A DNA stretch of 64,000 nt from Bacteroidales bacterium (GTDB taxonomy: Bacteria > Bacteroidota > Bacteroidia > Bacteroidales > UBA932), in NCBI GenBank assembly GCA_029098505.1, contig JAQXOE010000042.1:1-64000 (forward strand). Direction: 5' to 3'. The translations under genes were made by a program, and so were the position numbers. The notes under the pieces were generated by a model, which was given only the letters and a program-made list of their open reading frames with translations, made no database searches and was not told where the DNA came from. The first letter of the stretch is position 1. Every line of letters begins with the position of its first letter. Shown here one piece after another: positions 33,883-44,222 of the stretch.

Positions 33883-33906
33883 CACGAAGTCGGCACTCGG
33901 GCAGCT

Positions 33907-34698
33907 TTAAGCTTCAGCTGCCTCAACGGCCTTGAAATACCTGTAAGAATCGACCTTCAACTCCCCTACCGAGAGCTCATCGCAGACTATTGTGCCCGCA
34001 GGGTGATTCTGGAGGCCGGAGAGGGTGCAATAATGCGATATCGGTCCTTCGATTGCATCCTTGAGGGCGCGAGCCTTCTTGTGGCCGAAAGCGAGGATTA
34101 CAACCTCCCTCGAGTCAAGGACGGTTGCGACTCCCACGGTCAGAGCCAGCTTCGGAACCTGATTGATGTCATTGCCAAAGAATCTGGAATTGACGGCACG
34201 GGTGTCGTAGGTGAGAGTCACTGCGCGGGTGCGCGACTGGAGCGACGAGAAGGGCTCATTGAAGGCAATGTGGCCGTCTTCACCCACTCCGCCGAGGAAA
34301 AGGTCGAAACCTCCCGCAAGCTGAATCTGGCGCTCATATTCGGCGCACTCAGCCTCCACGTCGATGGCATTACCGTTTAGAATATGGATGTTCTCTTCAG
34401 GTTCATCGATGTGATTGAAGAGATTGGTGTACATAAATGAGTGATAACTCTCGGGATGCTCGACAGGTAGGCCGACATACTCATCCATATTGAAAGATAT
34501 CACATTTTTGAACGACAGTTCGCCTGCCTTCACCATTCGAACGAGCTCGGCATAGGTCTCCAGCGGAGTCGAGCCAGTACATAATCCTAGTACAAAGGGC
34601 TCGTCAGTTCTGGCAGCCTTGGCCTTGATTTTTTCTGCAATATAGTGTGCTGCCCAGAGGGAAGCTTCGCTGCTGTCTTTCCTGATTATTACTTTCAT
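33907..34698 (-). CDS. nagB: Glucosamine-6-phosphate deaminase
   Basis: 263 residues. LGLCTGSTPLETY is the phosphate loop, FNMDEYVGL carries the general-base Asp, and GGVGEDGHIAFNEP carries the catalytic Asp/His pair. The C-terminal domain ends with DSYRYFKAV. It turns GlcN6P into fructose-6-phosphate and ammonia, feeding amino sugars into glycolysis. It starts 14 bases after the LacI regulator and is co-transcribed with it. Confidence 0.96.
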   Translation of the reverse strand: MKVIIRKDSSEASLWAAHYIAEKIKAKAARTDEPFVLGLCTGSTPLETYAELVRMVKAGELSFKNVISFNMDEYVGLPVEHPESYHSFMYTNLFNHIDEPEENIHILNGNAIDVEAECAEYERQIQLAGGFDLFLGGVGEDGHIAFNEPFSSLQSRTRAVTLTYDTRAVNSRFFGNDINQVPKLALTVGVATVLDSREVVILAFGHKKARALKDAIEGPISHYCTLSGLQNHPAGTIVCDELSVGELKVDSYRYFKAVEAAEA

Positions 34699-34712
34699 AG
34701 GTTTTGTTGAGT

Positions 34713-35741
34713 TTATTTGTTATAATTCTTGTCAATGGACTCTCCTGGCACGACCTCGGACTTGAGTATGATTTTGGAAGCCGGAGCATTCTGGTTGATC
34801 ATCGAATGGAGCAGCTCTACTGATTTCTCGGCCAACTGCTTAAGAGGCTGTACCATATGGGCAATTGATGTGCGTCCGAGCCTGTAGATGTCACTCTCGT
34901 CAAAAGCAACTATCGCAACATCCTCCGGGGTGTGCAGGTTGAGGGACTTGAGTGCTCCAAGGGTAGAAGCTGCAAGGGAGTAAGTCGGCAGGAAGAAGGC
35001 TTCAGCGCCACTCTTAAGAGATTCCTGAATGATTTCCTTGACAATAACATAGCTGGCACCGTATGGAACATTGTGGACGTGGCTCTGAAGACCTCGATTG
35101 GACATCGTAGATTTATAGCCCTCTTCACGCTCCGAGATGCTGGAAATATCCAGGTCGTAGGAAATCATATGTATATTTGTGTAGCCCTTTCCGATGAGCA
35201 GCTCTGTCGCCTGACGGCCTGCGTCAACATCGTCGAGGAGGACCTTTCCAACGCCATCCAAGCCCTCAATATCCCTGTCGAGGAGGACTACCGGTACCTT
35301 GGCGTCAATGGCCTTCCTGATGGCCGTTTCGCCCCCGGGAACCGGGGCAATGATGACGCCGTCAATGTTATAGGCAAGGACGGTATCCATCACTGAATCA
35401 AGCTTGTCAACACTCTCGTCGGAGCTGCCAAAAAGAACGGTGTAGCCATACTCGACCGACTTGTCTTCGATATACCTGGAAATGCCGGCAAAAAAGCGGT
35501 TTGAGATGTCTGTTGTAATGACGGCAATGGTGTTGGACCTGCCGCTTCGGAGTGAAGCAGCAGCAACATTCCTCCTGTATCCGAGACGTTTCGCTACTGC
35601 GAGCACGCGCTCAGCCGTTTCAGGATTTACAGGGCAATCCAATCTTCCGTTTGCCCCCATCTTCGCGTTCATTACGAAGGAAACCAAGGTTACTGATACG
35701 CCCGCTTCCCTCGCAACATCCTTTATTGTAATCTTTTTCAT
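34713..35741 (-). CDS. LacI-family transcriptional regulator, upstream of nagB
   Basis: 342 residues. The N-terminal HTH (TIKDVAREAGVSVTLVSFVM) and hinge (LGYRRNVAAASLRSG) are typical of LacI. The periplasmic-binding-like effector domain follows (IAVITTDISNRFFAGI, GVIIAPVPGG, DVAIVAFDESDIYRLG). It is translated just ahead of nagB, so it probably controls amino-sugar catabolism, with a sugar phosphate or amino sugar as effector; this is inference from linkage. A -7 element TAATTTTG (35764-35771, minus) fits the operon promoter. Confidence 0.92.
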   Translation of the reverse strand: MKKITIKDVAREAGVSVTLVSFVMNAKMGANGRLDCPVNPETAERVLAVAKRLGYRRNVAAASLRSGRSNTIAVITTDISNRFFAGISRYIEDKSVEYGYTVLFGSSDESVDKLDSVMDTVLAYNIDGVIIAPVPGGETAIRKAIDAKVPVVLLDRDIEGLDGVGKVLLDDVDAGRQATELLIGKGYTNIHMISYDLDISSISEREEGYKSTMSNRGLQSHVHNVPYGASYVIVKEIIQESLKSGAEAFFLPTYSLAASTLGALKSLNLHTPEDVAIVAFDESDIYRLGRTSIAHMVQPLKQLAEKSVELLHSMINQNAPASKIILKSEVVPGESIDKNYNK

Positions 35742-35801
35742 ATGCCGGTAGTAATCATCTCTACAAAATTAATAAAAAAGATTTCTATTCCTGCATTTAT
35801 T

Positions 35802-35836
35802 AAAAAAAGGTCGTCTCTTTTTTCAAGAAACGACCT
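35802..35836 (-). terminator. Terminator of the rplP-rplQ ribosomal operon
   Basis: AGGTCGT arms (35808 on) pair with ACGACCT to 35836, with partial pairing inside, followed on the minus strand by seven T. It lies 23 bases after rplQ. Confidence 0.85.
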
Positions 35837-35858
35837 AATTTTTAATGGTTTATGAAGA

Positions 35859-36317
35859 CTACTCTGCCTGAGCTTCCTCTGCAGGAGCCTCAGCCTTCTT
35901 TGAACGGCTGCGACGTGTTGTCTTCTTAGCCTCCTTTGGAGCTGCTGCGAGAGCTGCCTCATTGAAGTCCACAAGCTCGATAAGAGCCATCTCTGCTGCG
36001 TCTCCCTGACGGAAACCGGTGTGAAGGACACGGGTATATCCTCCTGGACGATCAGCGATCTTAGGTGCTACTGTGCGGAAAAGCTCAGAAACAGCCTCCT
36101 TGTTCTTAAGATAGCTGAAAACAACGCGGCGTGAATGTGTTGAATCTTCCTTGGATTTGGTGATGAGTGGCTCCACGTAGCTCTTCAATGCCTTAGCCTT
36201 TGCAACTGTGGTAACAATTCTCTTATTGAGGATAAGAGAAGATGCCATATTTGAAAGGAGGGCCTTGCGGTGACCGCTCTTGCGACCAAGATGGTTGACT
36301 GCTTTATTGTGCCTCAT
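35859..36317 (-). CDS. rplQ: Ribosomal protein bL17
   Basis: 152 residues: the standard bL17 core ([53 protein letters not shown]) with an acidic/basic tail rich in Lys, Arg, Ala and Glu ([16 protein letters not shown]) of about 30 residues, as in other Bacteroidetes. Last gene of the operon, 2 bases after rpoA. Confidence 0.97.
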   Translation of the reverse strand: MRHNKAVNHLGRKSGHRKALLSNMASSLILNKRIVTTVAKAKALKSYVEPLITKSKEDSTHSRRVVFSYLKNKEAVSELFRTVAPKIADRPGGYTRVLHTGFRQGDAAEMALIELVDFNEAALAAAPKEAKKTTRRSRSKKAEAPAEEAQAE

Positions 36318-36319
36318 TT

Positions 36320-37327
36320 TTATATGTTCTTTTTCTTAGGTTCAATATTATACTTTGTAACATCCATTCCGAAAGACAACTTCATTTTCTCGACAAGGAG
36401 ATCGATCTCATTGAGAGACTTGCGGCCGAAGTTTCTGAACTTCATGAGCTCTGCTCTTGAATATGAAACGAGGTCAGCGAAGGTGTCGATATCCGCAGCT
36501 TTGAGACAGTTGAACGCTCTTACAGAGAGACCGATGTCCGAAAGCTTTGTGAGAAGGAGGTGTCTGATACGGAGTGACTCCTCATCAAGTTCCTTTGACT
36601 CTGACTCGGTAGCAGGACCAAGGGTCACTGTACGCTCGTCAGTGAAGAGCTTGAAGTGGTAAATAAGAATGTTTGCTGCATCCTGAAGAGCTGCATTCGG
36701 AGTGATTGAACCGTCGGTAACAACCTCGATGGTGAGCTTGTCATAGTCGGTCTTCTGCTCCACACGGCACGGTTCAACAGTCCAGTTGACACGCTTGATA
36801 GGTGAATAGATAGCATCGATGGCGATGGTTCCGATAGGAGCATTGTCATCTCTGCTGTCCTCAGCCTGAACATAGCCGCGACCCTTGGTAATGGTCAGGG
36901 TGATGTCGAGCTTGACAGATGGTTCGAGTGTGCAGATATGCAGTTCAGGATTTAACACCTTGAAGGAAGACAATCCCTTTGAAATATCCTCTGCAGTAAA
37001 CTCCTGCTTACCGCTTATTGTGATGTTTGCCACCTCAGAATCTACGGTGTCTACTATCCTCTTGAGTCTTACCTGCTTGAGGTTCAAGATGATGTCCTGC
37101 ATTCCCTCGAGTACGCCAGGTATGGTAGCGAACTCGTGGTCAACGCCCGAGATTTTGATCTGGCTGATAGCAAAACCTTCCAACGAAGCGTAGAGGATGC
37201 GACGAAGGGCATTACCGATGGTCTGACCGTATCCAGGCTCAAGAGGTCTGAATTCGAAACGGCCGGTGGTATCAGTGCCTTCGAGCATGATCACCTTGTC
37301 TGGTTTTTGAAATGCCAAGATTGCCAT
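36320..37327 (-). CDS. rpoA: RNA polymerase alpha subunit
   Basis: 335 residues. The N-terminal assembly domain ([34 protein letters not shown]) and the C-terminal domain ([29 protein letters not shown]) are complete. It dimerises to nucleate core polymerase and contacts activators and UP-like DNA. Placed between rpsD and rplQ as in most bacteria. Confidence 0.98.
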   Translation of the reverse strand: MAILAFQKPDKVIMLEGTDTTGRFEFRPLEPGYGQTIGNALRRILYASLEGFAISQIKISGVDHEFATIPGVLEGMQDIILNLKQVRLKRIVDTVDSEVANITISGKQEFTAEDISKGLSSFKVLNPELHICTLEPSVKLDITLTITKGRGYVQAEDSRDDNAPIGTIAIDAIYSPIKRVNWTVEPCRVEQKTDYDKLTIEVVTDGSITPNAALQDAANILIYHFKLFTDERTVTLGPATESESKELDEESLRIRHLLLTKLSDIGLSVRAFNCLKAADIDTFADLVSYSRAELMKFRNFGRKSLNEIDLLVEKMKLSFGMDVTKYNIEPKKKNI

Positions 37328-37353
37328 ATTATTCTTTTGGGTGTTAATTGTTA

Positions 37354-37956
37354 TTACTTAGAGTAGAGGTCGACAATAAGCTGCTCGTTGATATTCTCAG
37401 GAATCTCAGCTCTTACTGGAGCATTGAGGAATTTTCCTGTGAGTGTCTGAGGGTCGAACTCAAGCCAAGAGTACTTGGCTGCTGAACCGAGGCTGTTCTG
37501 AATAACCTCAAGGCTCTTTGCTCTCTCTCTTACAGCAACTACATCACCAGGCTTAACCATAGCTGAAGGGATGCTGCACACCTCACCGTTGAGGGTGATG
37601 TGGTTGTGGGATACGAGCTGTCTTGCAGCTGCTCTTGTAGGTGCGATACCGAGACGGTAAACGATATTGTCAAGTCTTGACTCGAGAAGGATAATGAGGT
37701 TCTCACCCTTCTGGCCTGCCATACGGGTAGCCCTGTTGTAGGTATTGCGGAACTGACGCTCGAGAACACCGTACATATACTTCACCTTCTGCTTCTCCTT
37801 AAGCTGGGTGCCGTACTCCTTTGACTTCTTTCTCTTTGCTGCGAGACCGTGCTGTCCTGGAGGAAAATTTCTCTTCTCGAAATACTTATCTGAGCCGAAA
37901 ATAGGCTCGCCGAACTTACGTGCAATCTTAGTGCTTGGACCAGTATATCTTGCCAT
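37354..37956 (-). CDS. rpsD: Ribosomal protein uS4
   Basis: 200 residues. [20 protein letters not shown] and the S4 RNA-binding domain ([28 protein letters not shown]) are clear. No zinc Cys motif at the N-terminus, so it is the Cys-free form. It nucleates the 30S body and is a translational autoregulator in other bacteria. 26 bases separate it from rpoA. Confidence 0.98.
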   Translation of the reverse strand: MARYTGPSTKIARKFGEPIFGSDKYFEKRNFPPGQHGLAAKRKKSKEYGTQLKEKQKVKYMYGVLERQFRNTYNRATRMAGQKGENLIILLESRLDNIVYRLGIAPTRAAARQLVSHNHITLNGEVCSIPSAMVKPGDVVAVRERAKSLEVIQNSLGSAAKYSWLEFDPQTLTGKFLNAPVRAEIPENINEQLIVDLYSK

Positions 37957-37985
37957 AGTAATCTACGTTTTAAAATGTTGAAAAA

Positions 37986-38372
37986 TTAAACCTTACGACG
38001 GCCTTTTGGTCTACATCCGTTATGAGGCATCGGAGTAACGTCGATAATCTCGGTTACGATGATACCTGCGTTGTTGATGGTTCTGATAGCTGACTCACGG
38101 CCAGCGCCAGGACCCTTAACGTAAGCCTTTACTTTGCGGAGACCTGCGTCAAACGCTGTCTTTGAAGCATCCTCAGCAGCCATCTGTGCTGCATATGGAG
38201 TGTTCTTCTTTGAGCCTCTGAAACCGCACTTACCTGCAGAAGACCAGCTGATAACCTGGCCCTGGTTGTTGGTCAGAGCTACGATAACGTTGTTGAAGGT
38301 TGATGAAATATGAGCCTCGCCATAAGCTTCAACCTTGACAACTCTCTTTGATGTTGTAGTTTTCTTTGCCAT
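37986..38372 (-). CDS. rpsK: Ribosomal protein uS11
   Basis: 128 residues with [38 protein letters not shown] and the C-terminal [18 protein letters not shown], all family hallmarks. It forms part of the 30S platform. Between rpsM and rpsD. Confidence 0.98.
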   Translation of the reverse strand: MAKKTTTSKRVVKVEAYGEAHISSTFNNVIVALTNNQGQVISWSSAGKCGFRGSKKNTPYAAQMAAEDASKTAFDAGLRKVKAYVKGPGAGRESAIRTINNAGIIVTEIIDVTPMPHNGCRPKGRRKV

Positions 38373-38385
38373 AATTCATCAATTG

Positions 38386-38763
38386 TTACTTGGTTGCCTT
38401 CTTCTTGTTAGCAACAGTCTTCTTTCTACCCTTTCTGGTGCGTGCATTGTTCTTGGTGCTCTGTCCGCGTACAGGAAGACCGTTACGGTGGCGGATGCCT
38501 CTATAGCAACCGATATCCATAAGACGCTTGATGTCCATCTGGACTGAAGAACGGAGCTCTCCCTCGATCTTGTAGTTCTCGCCTACCTCTGCGCGGATAG
38601 CAGCGATCTGTGCATCGTTCCACTCACCGCACTTGATGCCACCATCGATACCGCATTTGTCAAGAATCTTCTTTGCAGAGCTGCGACCGATTCCGAAGAT
38701 ATAGGTAAGACCTATCTCTCCTCTTTTGTTGTTTGGTAAATCAACACCGGCTATTCTTGCCAT
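38386..38763 (-). CDS. rpsM: Ribosomal protein uS13
   Basis: 125 residues: [20 protein letters not shown], the [11 protein letters not shown] helix-hairpin-helix and the basic tail [18 protein letters not shown] that reaches tRNA in the P site. 12 bases before rpsK. Confidence 0.98.
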   Translation of the reverse strand: MARIAGVDLPNNKRGEIGLTYIFGIGRSSAKKILDKCGIDGGIKCGEWNDAQIAAIRAEVGENYKIEGELRSSVQMDIKRLMDIGCYRGIRHRNGLPVRGQSTKNNARTRKGRKKTVANKKKATK

Positions 38764-38800
38764 AATTTATTATTACTTATTATTGTTATACAACTGAATA

Positions 38801-38917
38801 TTATCCCTGGCGCATCTTGAACTTAGGGTTCTTCTTGCAGATTACATAAAGACGGCCTTTACGTCTGACAATCTTGCAATCCTCGCTACGCTTTTTGATG
38901 GATGTTTTGACTTTCAT
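38801..38917 (-). CDS. rpmJ: Ribosomal protein bL36 (zinc ligands partly lost)
   Basis: 38 residues from ATG 38917 to TAA at 38801-38803, begun by [20 protein letters not shown]. Of the classic four zinc ligands (Cys11, Cys14, Cys27, His32) only Cys14 and Cys27 remain; positions 11 and 32 are Ser and Phe. This fits a bL36 form that no longer binds zinc. Lies between infA and rpsM, its conserved place. Confidence 0.95.
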   Translation of the reverse strand: MKVKTSIKKRSEDCKIVRRKGRLYVICKKNPKFKMRQG

Positions 38918-38929
38918 ATTGCGAAATTT

Positions 38930-39151
38930 TTATACTTTATATCTGAAAGATATTCTGCCTTTGGTCAAATCATAAGGTGAAATTTCAACTCTTACCTTGT
39001 CGCCAAGAAGGATATGGATAAAGTTCTGTCTCATCTTGCCCGAAATGGTGCAGAGGAGCACGTGACCGTTCTCAAGCTCGACTTTGAACATCGCGTTTGG
39101 AAGAGTCTCTATGACTTTTCCATCTTGTTCTATTGCTACTTGTTTTGACAT
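38930..39151 (-). CDS. infA: Translation initiation factor IF-1
   Basis: 73 residues of the S1/OB fold: [37 protein letters not shown] and the C-terminal [13 protein letters not shown]. Lies between map and rpmJ. Essential; occupies the A site during initiation. Confidence 0.97.
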   Translation of the reverse strand: MSKQVAIEQDGKVIETLPNAMFKVELENGHVLLCTISGKMRQNFIHILLGDKVRVEISPYDLTKGRISFRYKV

Positions 39152-39163
39152 TAAAATAACACT

Positions 39164-39943
39164 TTAAAAATTGATCTTTCCATCTTTCTCGATAAAATCG
39201 TAAGTTGACAGCTGCTCGGCACAGCCTTTACGGACAACAACCGTAAGTTCGTAATGGGCCGATTTGCGATGGTCTGAAGTGTGTACTGCCCAACCATTTC
39301 TAGCTAAATACACTCCCCTTCCACCAGCATTGATCATAGGCTCAATACAGAGAACCATTCCGTCGACAAGGTGGGTGCCTCTGCCCCTGCGTCCGTAATT
39401 CGGAACACCGGGATCTTCGTGCATTTCCCTACCAAGTCCATGGCCCTCCAATTCACGGACCACTGAAAATCCGAATGATTCGACATACGATTGCACCGCG
39501 TATCCGATATCGCCTGTCCGGTTGCCTGCTACAGCGGCCTCGATACCCTTGTAAAGCGAGGCTTTTGTTACGTCAAGGAGCTTACGGGTCTCAGCATCCA
39601 CTTCCCCGACTGGGAAAGTGTAAGCTGAATCTCCGTTATAACCCTTGTACAAGGTTCCGCAATCCACTGATACGATGTCACCCTCCTTGAGGACATAGTC
39701 TGACGGAAAACCGTGGACTACAACATCGTTCACCGAGATGCAGAGCGCTGCAGGAAAGCCTTCGAAACCAAGGAAGCTGGGAATCGCACCATTGTCACGG
39801 ATAAAGGTCTCCGCTACCCTATTCAACTCGAGAGTTGTCACACCTGGGGCAACGCATTTGCCGACCTCTGCCAATGTCTTTGACACAAGAATGGCGTTCT
39901 CGCGCAAAAGTTCGATTTCCTCCTCTGTCTTCGGCTTAACCAT
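39164..39943 (-). CDS. map: Methionine aminopeptidase, type I
   Basis: 259 residues. Metal ligands are seen in IVSVDCGTLYKGYNGDSAYTF (two Asp), ELEGHGLGREMHEDPGVP (His) and LCIEPMINAGG (Glu). It removes initiator Met from nascent chains. Lies between secY and infA, as in many bacteria. Confidence 0.97.
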   Translation of the reverse strand: MVKPKTEEEIELLRENAILVSKTLAEVGKCVAPGVTTLELNRVAETFIRDNGAIPSFLGFEGFPAALCISVNDVVVHGFPSDYVLKEGDIVSVDCGTLYKGYNGDSAYTFPVGEVDAETRKLLDVTKASLYKGIEAAVAGNRTGDIGYAVQSYVESFGFSVVRELEGHGLGREMHEDPGVPNYGRRGRGTHLVDGMVLCIEPMINAGGRGVYLARNGWAVHTSDHRKSAHYELTVVVRKGCAEQLSTYDFIEKDGKINF

Positions 39944-39966
39944 CTTCCTACAAATTTATTTCAAAA

Positions 39967-41304
39967 CTACATACCTGAGCGTCCTGTCAGACGTCCGGTC
40001 TTCATAAGACCGTCGTAGTGACGCATCAACAAATAACCTTCAACCTGCTGGAGAGTATCGAGCACTACACCTACAAGAATCAGGAGCGAGGTACCTCCGA
40101 AGAAGCTTGCGAACGAGTTGTTCACGCCCATGATGATTGCGAGGGCAGGGAAAATAGCGATGAAGCCGAGGAAGATTGAACCTGGGAAAGTAACCTTCGA
40201 CATAATCGAGTCGAGGAACTCAACAGTCTTCTTTCCTGGCTTTACTCCAGGGATGAATCCACCGTTTCTCTTCATATCCTCAGCCATATATGTAGGGTTT
40301 ACAGTAACGGCTGTGTAGAAGTATGTGAATGCTACTACGAGGAAGAAGAAGATACAGTTGTACCAGAAACCGGTGTAGTTACCGAGGGTAGCTGCAAGTC
40401 CTCTGGTAGCATCCCAGCGAGAGAAGAGCATAGGAAAAAGCATCAATGCCTGAGCGAAAATGATAGGCATAACGCCGGCTGCATTGATCTTGAGAGGGAT
40501 GTACTGACGTACACCGCCATACTGCTTGTTACCGATAACTCTCTTGGCGTACTGTACAGGAACTCTTCTGACTGCCTGTACAAGAGCGATAGCTGCGATA
40601 AGAACAAAGAACCAGGCTACGAGCTCAACGATGAAGAAAAGAAGACCTCCATTGGTGGTGGTAAGCTTCTCTCCAGCCTCAGCGATGACAGCGTGAGGGA
40701 AACGGGCTACAATACCTATCATAATGATGAGTGAGATACCGTTACCTATACCGCGGTCTGTAATACGCTCTCCAAGCCACATAACGAACATTGAACCACC
40801 GAGGAGGATCAAAGTCGATACGAGGTTGAAAATGAAGTTGCTCCAACCGAGCTGGTTTACAGCTACAAATGCCTGACCAGGAATCTGATTGTGGAGACCT
40901 GCCAAATAAGCAGGGCCTTGGATACAGAGTACCAAAATGGTCAGATATCTGGTGTACTGGTTCATCTTCTTGCGGCCGCTCTCACCTTCCATCTGAAGTT
41001 TCTTGAAGTAAGGTACGAATACGCCGAGAAGCTGAATGATGATGGATGCCGAGATGTACGGCATCACACCCAATGCAAAGATTGAAGCATTACCGAAGGC
41101 TCCGCCGGAGAACATATTCAGAAGGCCTACGAGACCCTGCTGAGAATTGCTCTGGAAAGCGGCAAGCATAGCCGGATCTATACCCGGAAGCACAATCTGG
41201 CATCCGAATCTATAGATCAGGATAAGCAAGGCGGTATAACCGAGCCTCTTGCGCAACTCCTCAATCTTGAAGATATTCTTGATTGTCTCAATAAATTTCT
41301 TCAT
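39967..41304 (-). CDS. secY: Preprotein translocase subunit SecY
   Basis: 445 residues, ten TM helices. LGVMPYISASIIIQLL (plug/TM2 region), GIGNGISLIIMIGI and the C-terminal cytoplasmic loop (NGGFIPGVKPGK, then GYLLMRHYDG) are family blocks. It forms the protein-conducting channel in the inner membrane. 5 bases after rplO. Confidence 0.98.
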   Translation of the reverse strand: MKKFIETIKNIFKIEELRKRLGYTALLILIYRFGCQIVLPGIDPAMLAAFQSNSQQGLVGLLNMFSGGAFGNASIFALGVMPYISASIIIQLLGVFVPYFKKLQMEGESGRKKMNQYTRYLTILVLCIQGPAYLAGLHNQIPGQAFVAVNQLGWSNFIFNLVSTLILLGGSMFVMWLGERITDRGIGNGISLIIMIGIVARFPHAVIAEAGEKLTTTNGGLLFFIVELVAWFFVLIAAIALVQAVRRVPVQYAKRVIGNKQYGGVRQYIPLKINAAGVMPIIFAQALMLFPMLFSRWDATRGLAATLGNYTGFWYNCIFFFLVVAFTYFYTAVTVNPTYMAEDMKRNGGFIPGVKPGKKTVEFLDSIMSKVTFPGSIFLGFIAIFPALAIIMGVNNSFASFFGGTSLLILVGVVLDTLQQVEGYLLMRHYDGLMKTGRLTGRSGM

Positions 41305-41309
41305 CGCAA

Positions 41310-41759
41310 TTATTCGATTACAACTGCCTTGCCACCTGCAGCCTGAATCTTCTCAGCTGCTGACTTGGAGAAGGCATTAGCATTTACAACTACAGCTGTT
41401 GAAATCTCGCCTACAGCGAGAACCTTTACAAGCTCGCCCTTTGAAGCGATACCTGCAGCGATGAAATCATTGATACCGAGCTCTGCAACACCGAGAGACT
41501 CAACGAGAGCCTGGATGGTCTTGAGATTGATAGCTCTGTACTCAACTCTGGTAGGGTTCTTGAAGCCGAACTTAGGAAGGCGTCTCTGGATAGGCATCTG
41601 GCCACCCTCGAAGCCGATCTTATGCTCGTAACCTGCGCGTGCCTGAGCACCCTTGGTACCACGGGTAGCAGTGCCACCCTTACCTGAGCCCTCGCCACGA
41701 CCTACTCTCTTACATTTCTTGGTTGCACCCTTGGCAGGTGCCAAATTCTCAAGTTTCAT
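41310..41759 (-). CDS. rplO: Ribosomal protein uL15
   Basis: 149 residues. The glycine/basic N-terminal extension (RVGRGEGSGKGGTATRGTKG) threads into 23S rRNA; FEGGQMPIQRRLPKFGF and the C-terminal FSKSAAEKIQAAGGKA complete the family pattern. Between rpmD and secY. Confidence 0.97.
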   Translation of the reverse strand: MKLENLAPAKGATKKCKRVGRGEGSGKGGTATRGTKGAQARAGYEHKIGFEGGQMPIQRRLPKFGFKNPTRVEYRAINLKTIQALVESLGVAELGINDFIAAGIASKGELVKVLAVGEISTAVVVNANAFSKSAAEKIQAAGGKAVVIE

Positions 41760-41773
41760 AATTCCGTCCTCCT

Positions 41774-41956
41774 CTAGTCTATTTCTTCAACTTTAACGAG
41801 GTGACGAACCTTCTCGAGCTGACCCAAAGAAACCGGAGTCTTCTCCACCTCTACTGTCTGATGCATTCTACGGATACCGAGGCAACGGAGATTTGCAATC
41901 TGCCTTTTTGTCTCGCCGTTCTTGCTGATAACCTGTGTAATTCTGAGTTTTGCCAT
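41774..41956 (-). CDS. rpmD: Ribosomal protein uL30
   Basis: 60 residues: AKLRITQVISKNGETKRQ, LRCLGIRRMHQTVEVEKTP and VRHLVKVEEID. The usual short bacterial uL30. Between rpsE and rplO. Confidence 0.96.
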   Translation of the reverse strand: MAKLRITQVISKNGETKRQIANLRCLGIRRMHQTVEVEKTPVSLGQLEKVRHLVKVEEID

Positions 41957-41968
41957 AATCGAGTCCTC

Positions 41969-42487
41969 CTAGCCGTTAAATACCTTACTCATTGGAATAC
42001 CGCGGAGACCTGCAACAGTATAAGCATCTCTCATCTCTGTAAGAGCAGCGATGGTCGCCTTTACGAGGTTGTGAGGGTTAGATGAGCCCTTTGACTTCGC
42101 AAGCACGTTCTGGATACCTGCTGACTCGAACACGGCACGCATAGCACCACCTGCCTTTACACCGGTACCGGGAGCCGCAGGCTTCATGAATACGCGTGAA
42201 CCACCGAACTTGGCCTCCTGCTCGTGAGGAATGGTGGTGTTGATGATAGGAATCTTTACGAGATTCTTCTTTGCATCCTCAACTCCCTTTGCAATAGCGG
42301 AAGTAACCTCATTGGCTTTACCAAGACCATAGCCTACAACGCCGTTCTCGTCACCTACGACTACAATTGCTGCAAAGCGGAAGTGGCGACCACCCTTAGT
42401 AACCTTGGTTACTCTCTGGATGGCAACAAGTCTGTCCTTAAGCTCAAGGTCAGATGTCTTTACTCTTTTAACATTTGTATTTGCCAT
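41969..42487 (-). CDS. rpsE: Ribosomal protein uS5
   Basis: 172 residues with the double-stranded RNA-binding domain ([34 protein letters not shown] by pattern) and the C-terminal lobe ([20 protein letters not shown]). Important for decoding accuracy. Between rplR and rpmD. Confidence 0.97.
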   Translation of the reverse strand: MANTNVKRVKTSDLELKDRLVAIQRVTKVTKGGRHFRFAAIVVVGDENGVVGYGLGKANEVTSAIAKGVEDAKKNLVKIPIINTTIPHEQEAKFGGSRVFMKPAAPGTGVKAGGAMRAVFESAGIQNVLAKSKGSSNPHNLVKATIAALTEMRDAYTVAGLRGIPMSKVFNG

Positions 42488-42497
42488 AGTCTATAAA

Positions 42498-42860
42498 TTA
42501 GAATTTAAGGCCACCTTCACGGGCGGCATCTGCCAAACTTTTAACTCTTCCGTGGAAAAGATAACCTCCACGATCGAAAGCGATAGTATCGATACCCTTA
42601 GCGAGCGCACGCTCTGCAATCGCCTTGCCGACAATGGCAGCAGCCTCGATACCGCTCTTACCCTTGCACTCAGCTGCAAGAGCAGTGTCATTTGATGCAG
42701 CAGCAACAAGAGTCTTGCCCTGCTCGTCGTCGACTACCTGTACGTAAATCTGTTTGTTACTTCTGAATACAACCATTCTTGGCTTCTCAGCTGTACCACT
42801 AACATGTTTGCGTATACGGTAATGAATTCTTCTTCTTCTTTCAATTCTATTCAATGCCAT
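42498..42860 (-). CDS. rplR: Ribosomal protein uL18
   Basis: 120 residues: [39 protein letters not shown] and [20 protein letters not shown]. 5S rRNA-binding protein. Between rplF and rpsE. Confidence 0.97.
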   Translation of the reverse strand: MALNRIERRRRIHYRIRKHVSGTAEKPRMVVFRSNKQIYVQVVDDEQGKTLVAAASNDTALAAECKGKSGIEAAAIVGKAIAERALAKGIDTIAFDRGGYLFHGRVKSLADAAREGGLKF

Positions 42861-42874
42861 AACTCAATCTCCTA

Positions 42875-43435
42875 TTATTTAGCGGATGCAGTCTTACCAG
42901 CCTTGCGACGAAGCTGCTCACCAGCGAACTTAATACCCTTGCCCTTGTATGGTTCAGGCTTACGGAATGAACGGATCTTAGCGGCTACCTGGCCAACAAG
43001 CTGCTTGTCACAGCTCTTGAGGATGAGGACAGGATTCTCACCCTTCTTGACCTGAGGAGTCTCAGCCTTTACCTCGGCAGGGAGGAGAAGCTGGATAGAG
43101 TGTGAATAACCCAAGCTCATAGTAACCATCTGGCCGGCTGCCTCAACACGGTAACCGACACCGACAAACTCCTGCTTCGTTTCGAAGCCCTGTGATACGC
43201 CTACAACCATATTGTGTACGAGGGCGCGGTAGAGACCGTGCATTGAACGATGACGTGGCTGGTCTGTAGGACGAGCAAAATTAATCTGATTTCCCTCGAT
43301 GGTGACCTTGATGTCAGCGTCTACCTTCTGTGACATCTCACCAAGAGGTCCTTTAACCTTAACAACGTTGCCATCGAGGAGCTCTGCGCTCACGTTGGCC
43401 GGAAGGTTTACAGGCAATTTACCAATTCTTGACAT
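42875..43435 (-). CDS. rplF: Ribosomal protein uL6
   Basis: 186 residues, two repeated L6 domains: SRIGKLPVNLPANVSAEL and the C-terminal RSFRKPEPYKGKGIKFAGE block. Sits near the factor-binding site of the 50S. Between rpsH and rplR. Confidence 0.98.
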   Translation of the reverse strand: MSRIGKLPVNLPANVSAELLDGNVVKVKGPLGEMSQKVDADIKVTIEGNQINFARPTDQPRHRSMHGLYRALVHNMVVGVSQGFETKQEFVGVGYRVEAAGQMVTMSLGYSHSIQLLLPAEVKAETPQVKKGENPVLILKSCDKQLVGQVAAKIRSFRKPEPYKGKGIKFAGEQLRRKAGKTASAK

Positions 43436-43456
43436 TCTTTTGGAATCTTAATAATA

Positions 43457-43852
43457 TTAATAAACGATACATAATACCTCACCGCCGACGTTCAGCTCCT
43501 TAGCCTCCTTGTCAGTGATGACACCCTTTGATGTTGAAAGGATAGCGATACCGAGACCGTTAAGTACTCTTGGCATATTCTCAACATCGGTATACTTTCT
43601 CAAACCTGGCTTAGATACGCGCTCAATCTTCTTGATAGCAGCGGTCTTGGTCTGAGGATGATACTTGAGGGCAATCTTGATGGTGCCCTGAGGCTTCTCG
43701 TCAACCACCTTGTAGCTGAGGATGTAGCCCTTGTCACAAAGAATCTTGGTAATAGCGACCTTCATCTTGGATGCAGGAATCTCTACTACCTTCTTACCTG
43801 CGAGGTAAGCATTGCGAACTCTTGTGAGGTAATCTGCAATTGGATCAGTCAT
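43457..43852 (-). CDS. rpsH: Ribosomal protein uS8
   Basis: 131 residues from ATG 43852 ([19 protein letters not shown]); an in-frame upstream start would add ten Lys-rich residues not found in the family. The C-terminal half has [20 protein letters not shown]. It binds the 16S central domain. A 91-base gap to rpsN is the longest inside this operon. Confidence 0.97.
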   Translation of the reverse strand: MTDPIADYLTRVRNAYLAGKKVVEIPASKMKVAITKILCDKGYILSYKVVDEKPQGTIKIALKYHPQTKTAAIKKIERVSKPGLRKYTDVENMPRVLNGLGIAILSTSKGVITDKEAKELNVGGEVLCIVY

Positions 43853-43943
43853 TTTTTTGTCTTTTTTGTGGACCGGCGTCATTGACGCCCGATATCCGAT
43901 TGTTAATATTTATGTATTGTCGACGCTCGTGCGTCCTTGTTTA

Positions 43944-44213
43944 CTACCAGCTTGCCTTCTTGACTCCTGGGATGAGGCCGCTTGCAGCCATCTCGCGGAA
44001 CTGAATACGGCTGAGGCCGAACTCACGCATATATCCCTTTGGACGTCCGGTAAGAGAGCAACGGTTGTGGAGACGTACCGGAGAAGAGTTCTTCGGGAGC
44101 TTGTCAAGGGCAGCGTAATCGCCTGCCTCCTTAAGAGCAGCTCTCTTCTCAGCGTACTTAGCAACTAACTTGGCGCGCTTTACCTCGCGGGCCTTCATTG
44201 ATTCTTTTGCCAT
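43944..44213 (-). CDS. rpsN: Ribosomal protein uS14 (zinc-independent, 89-residue form)
   Basis: 89 residues: [39 protein letters not shown] and the tail [12 protein letters not shown]. The long form without the paired Cys motifs, so it does not need zinc. Between rplE and rpsH. Confidence 0.97.
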   Translation of the reverse strand: MAKESMKAREVKRAKLVAKYAEKRAALKEAGDYAALDKLPKNSSPVRLHNRCSLTGRPKGYMREFGLSRIQFREMAASGLIPGVKKASW

Positions 44214-44222
44214 GGATATCTC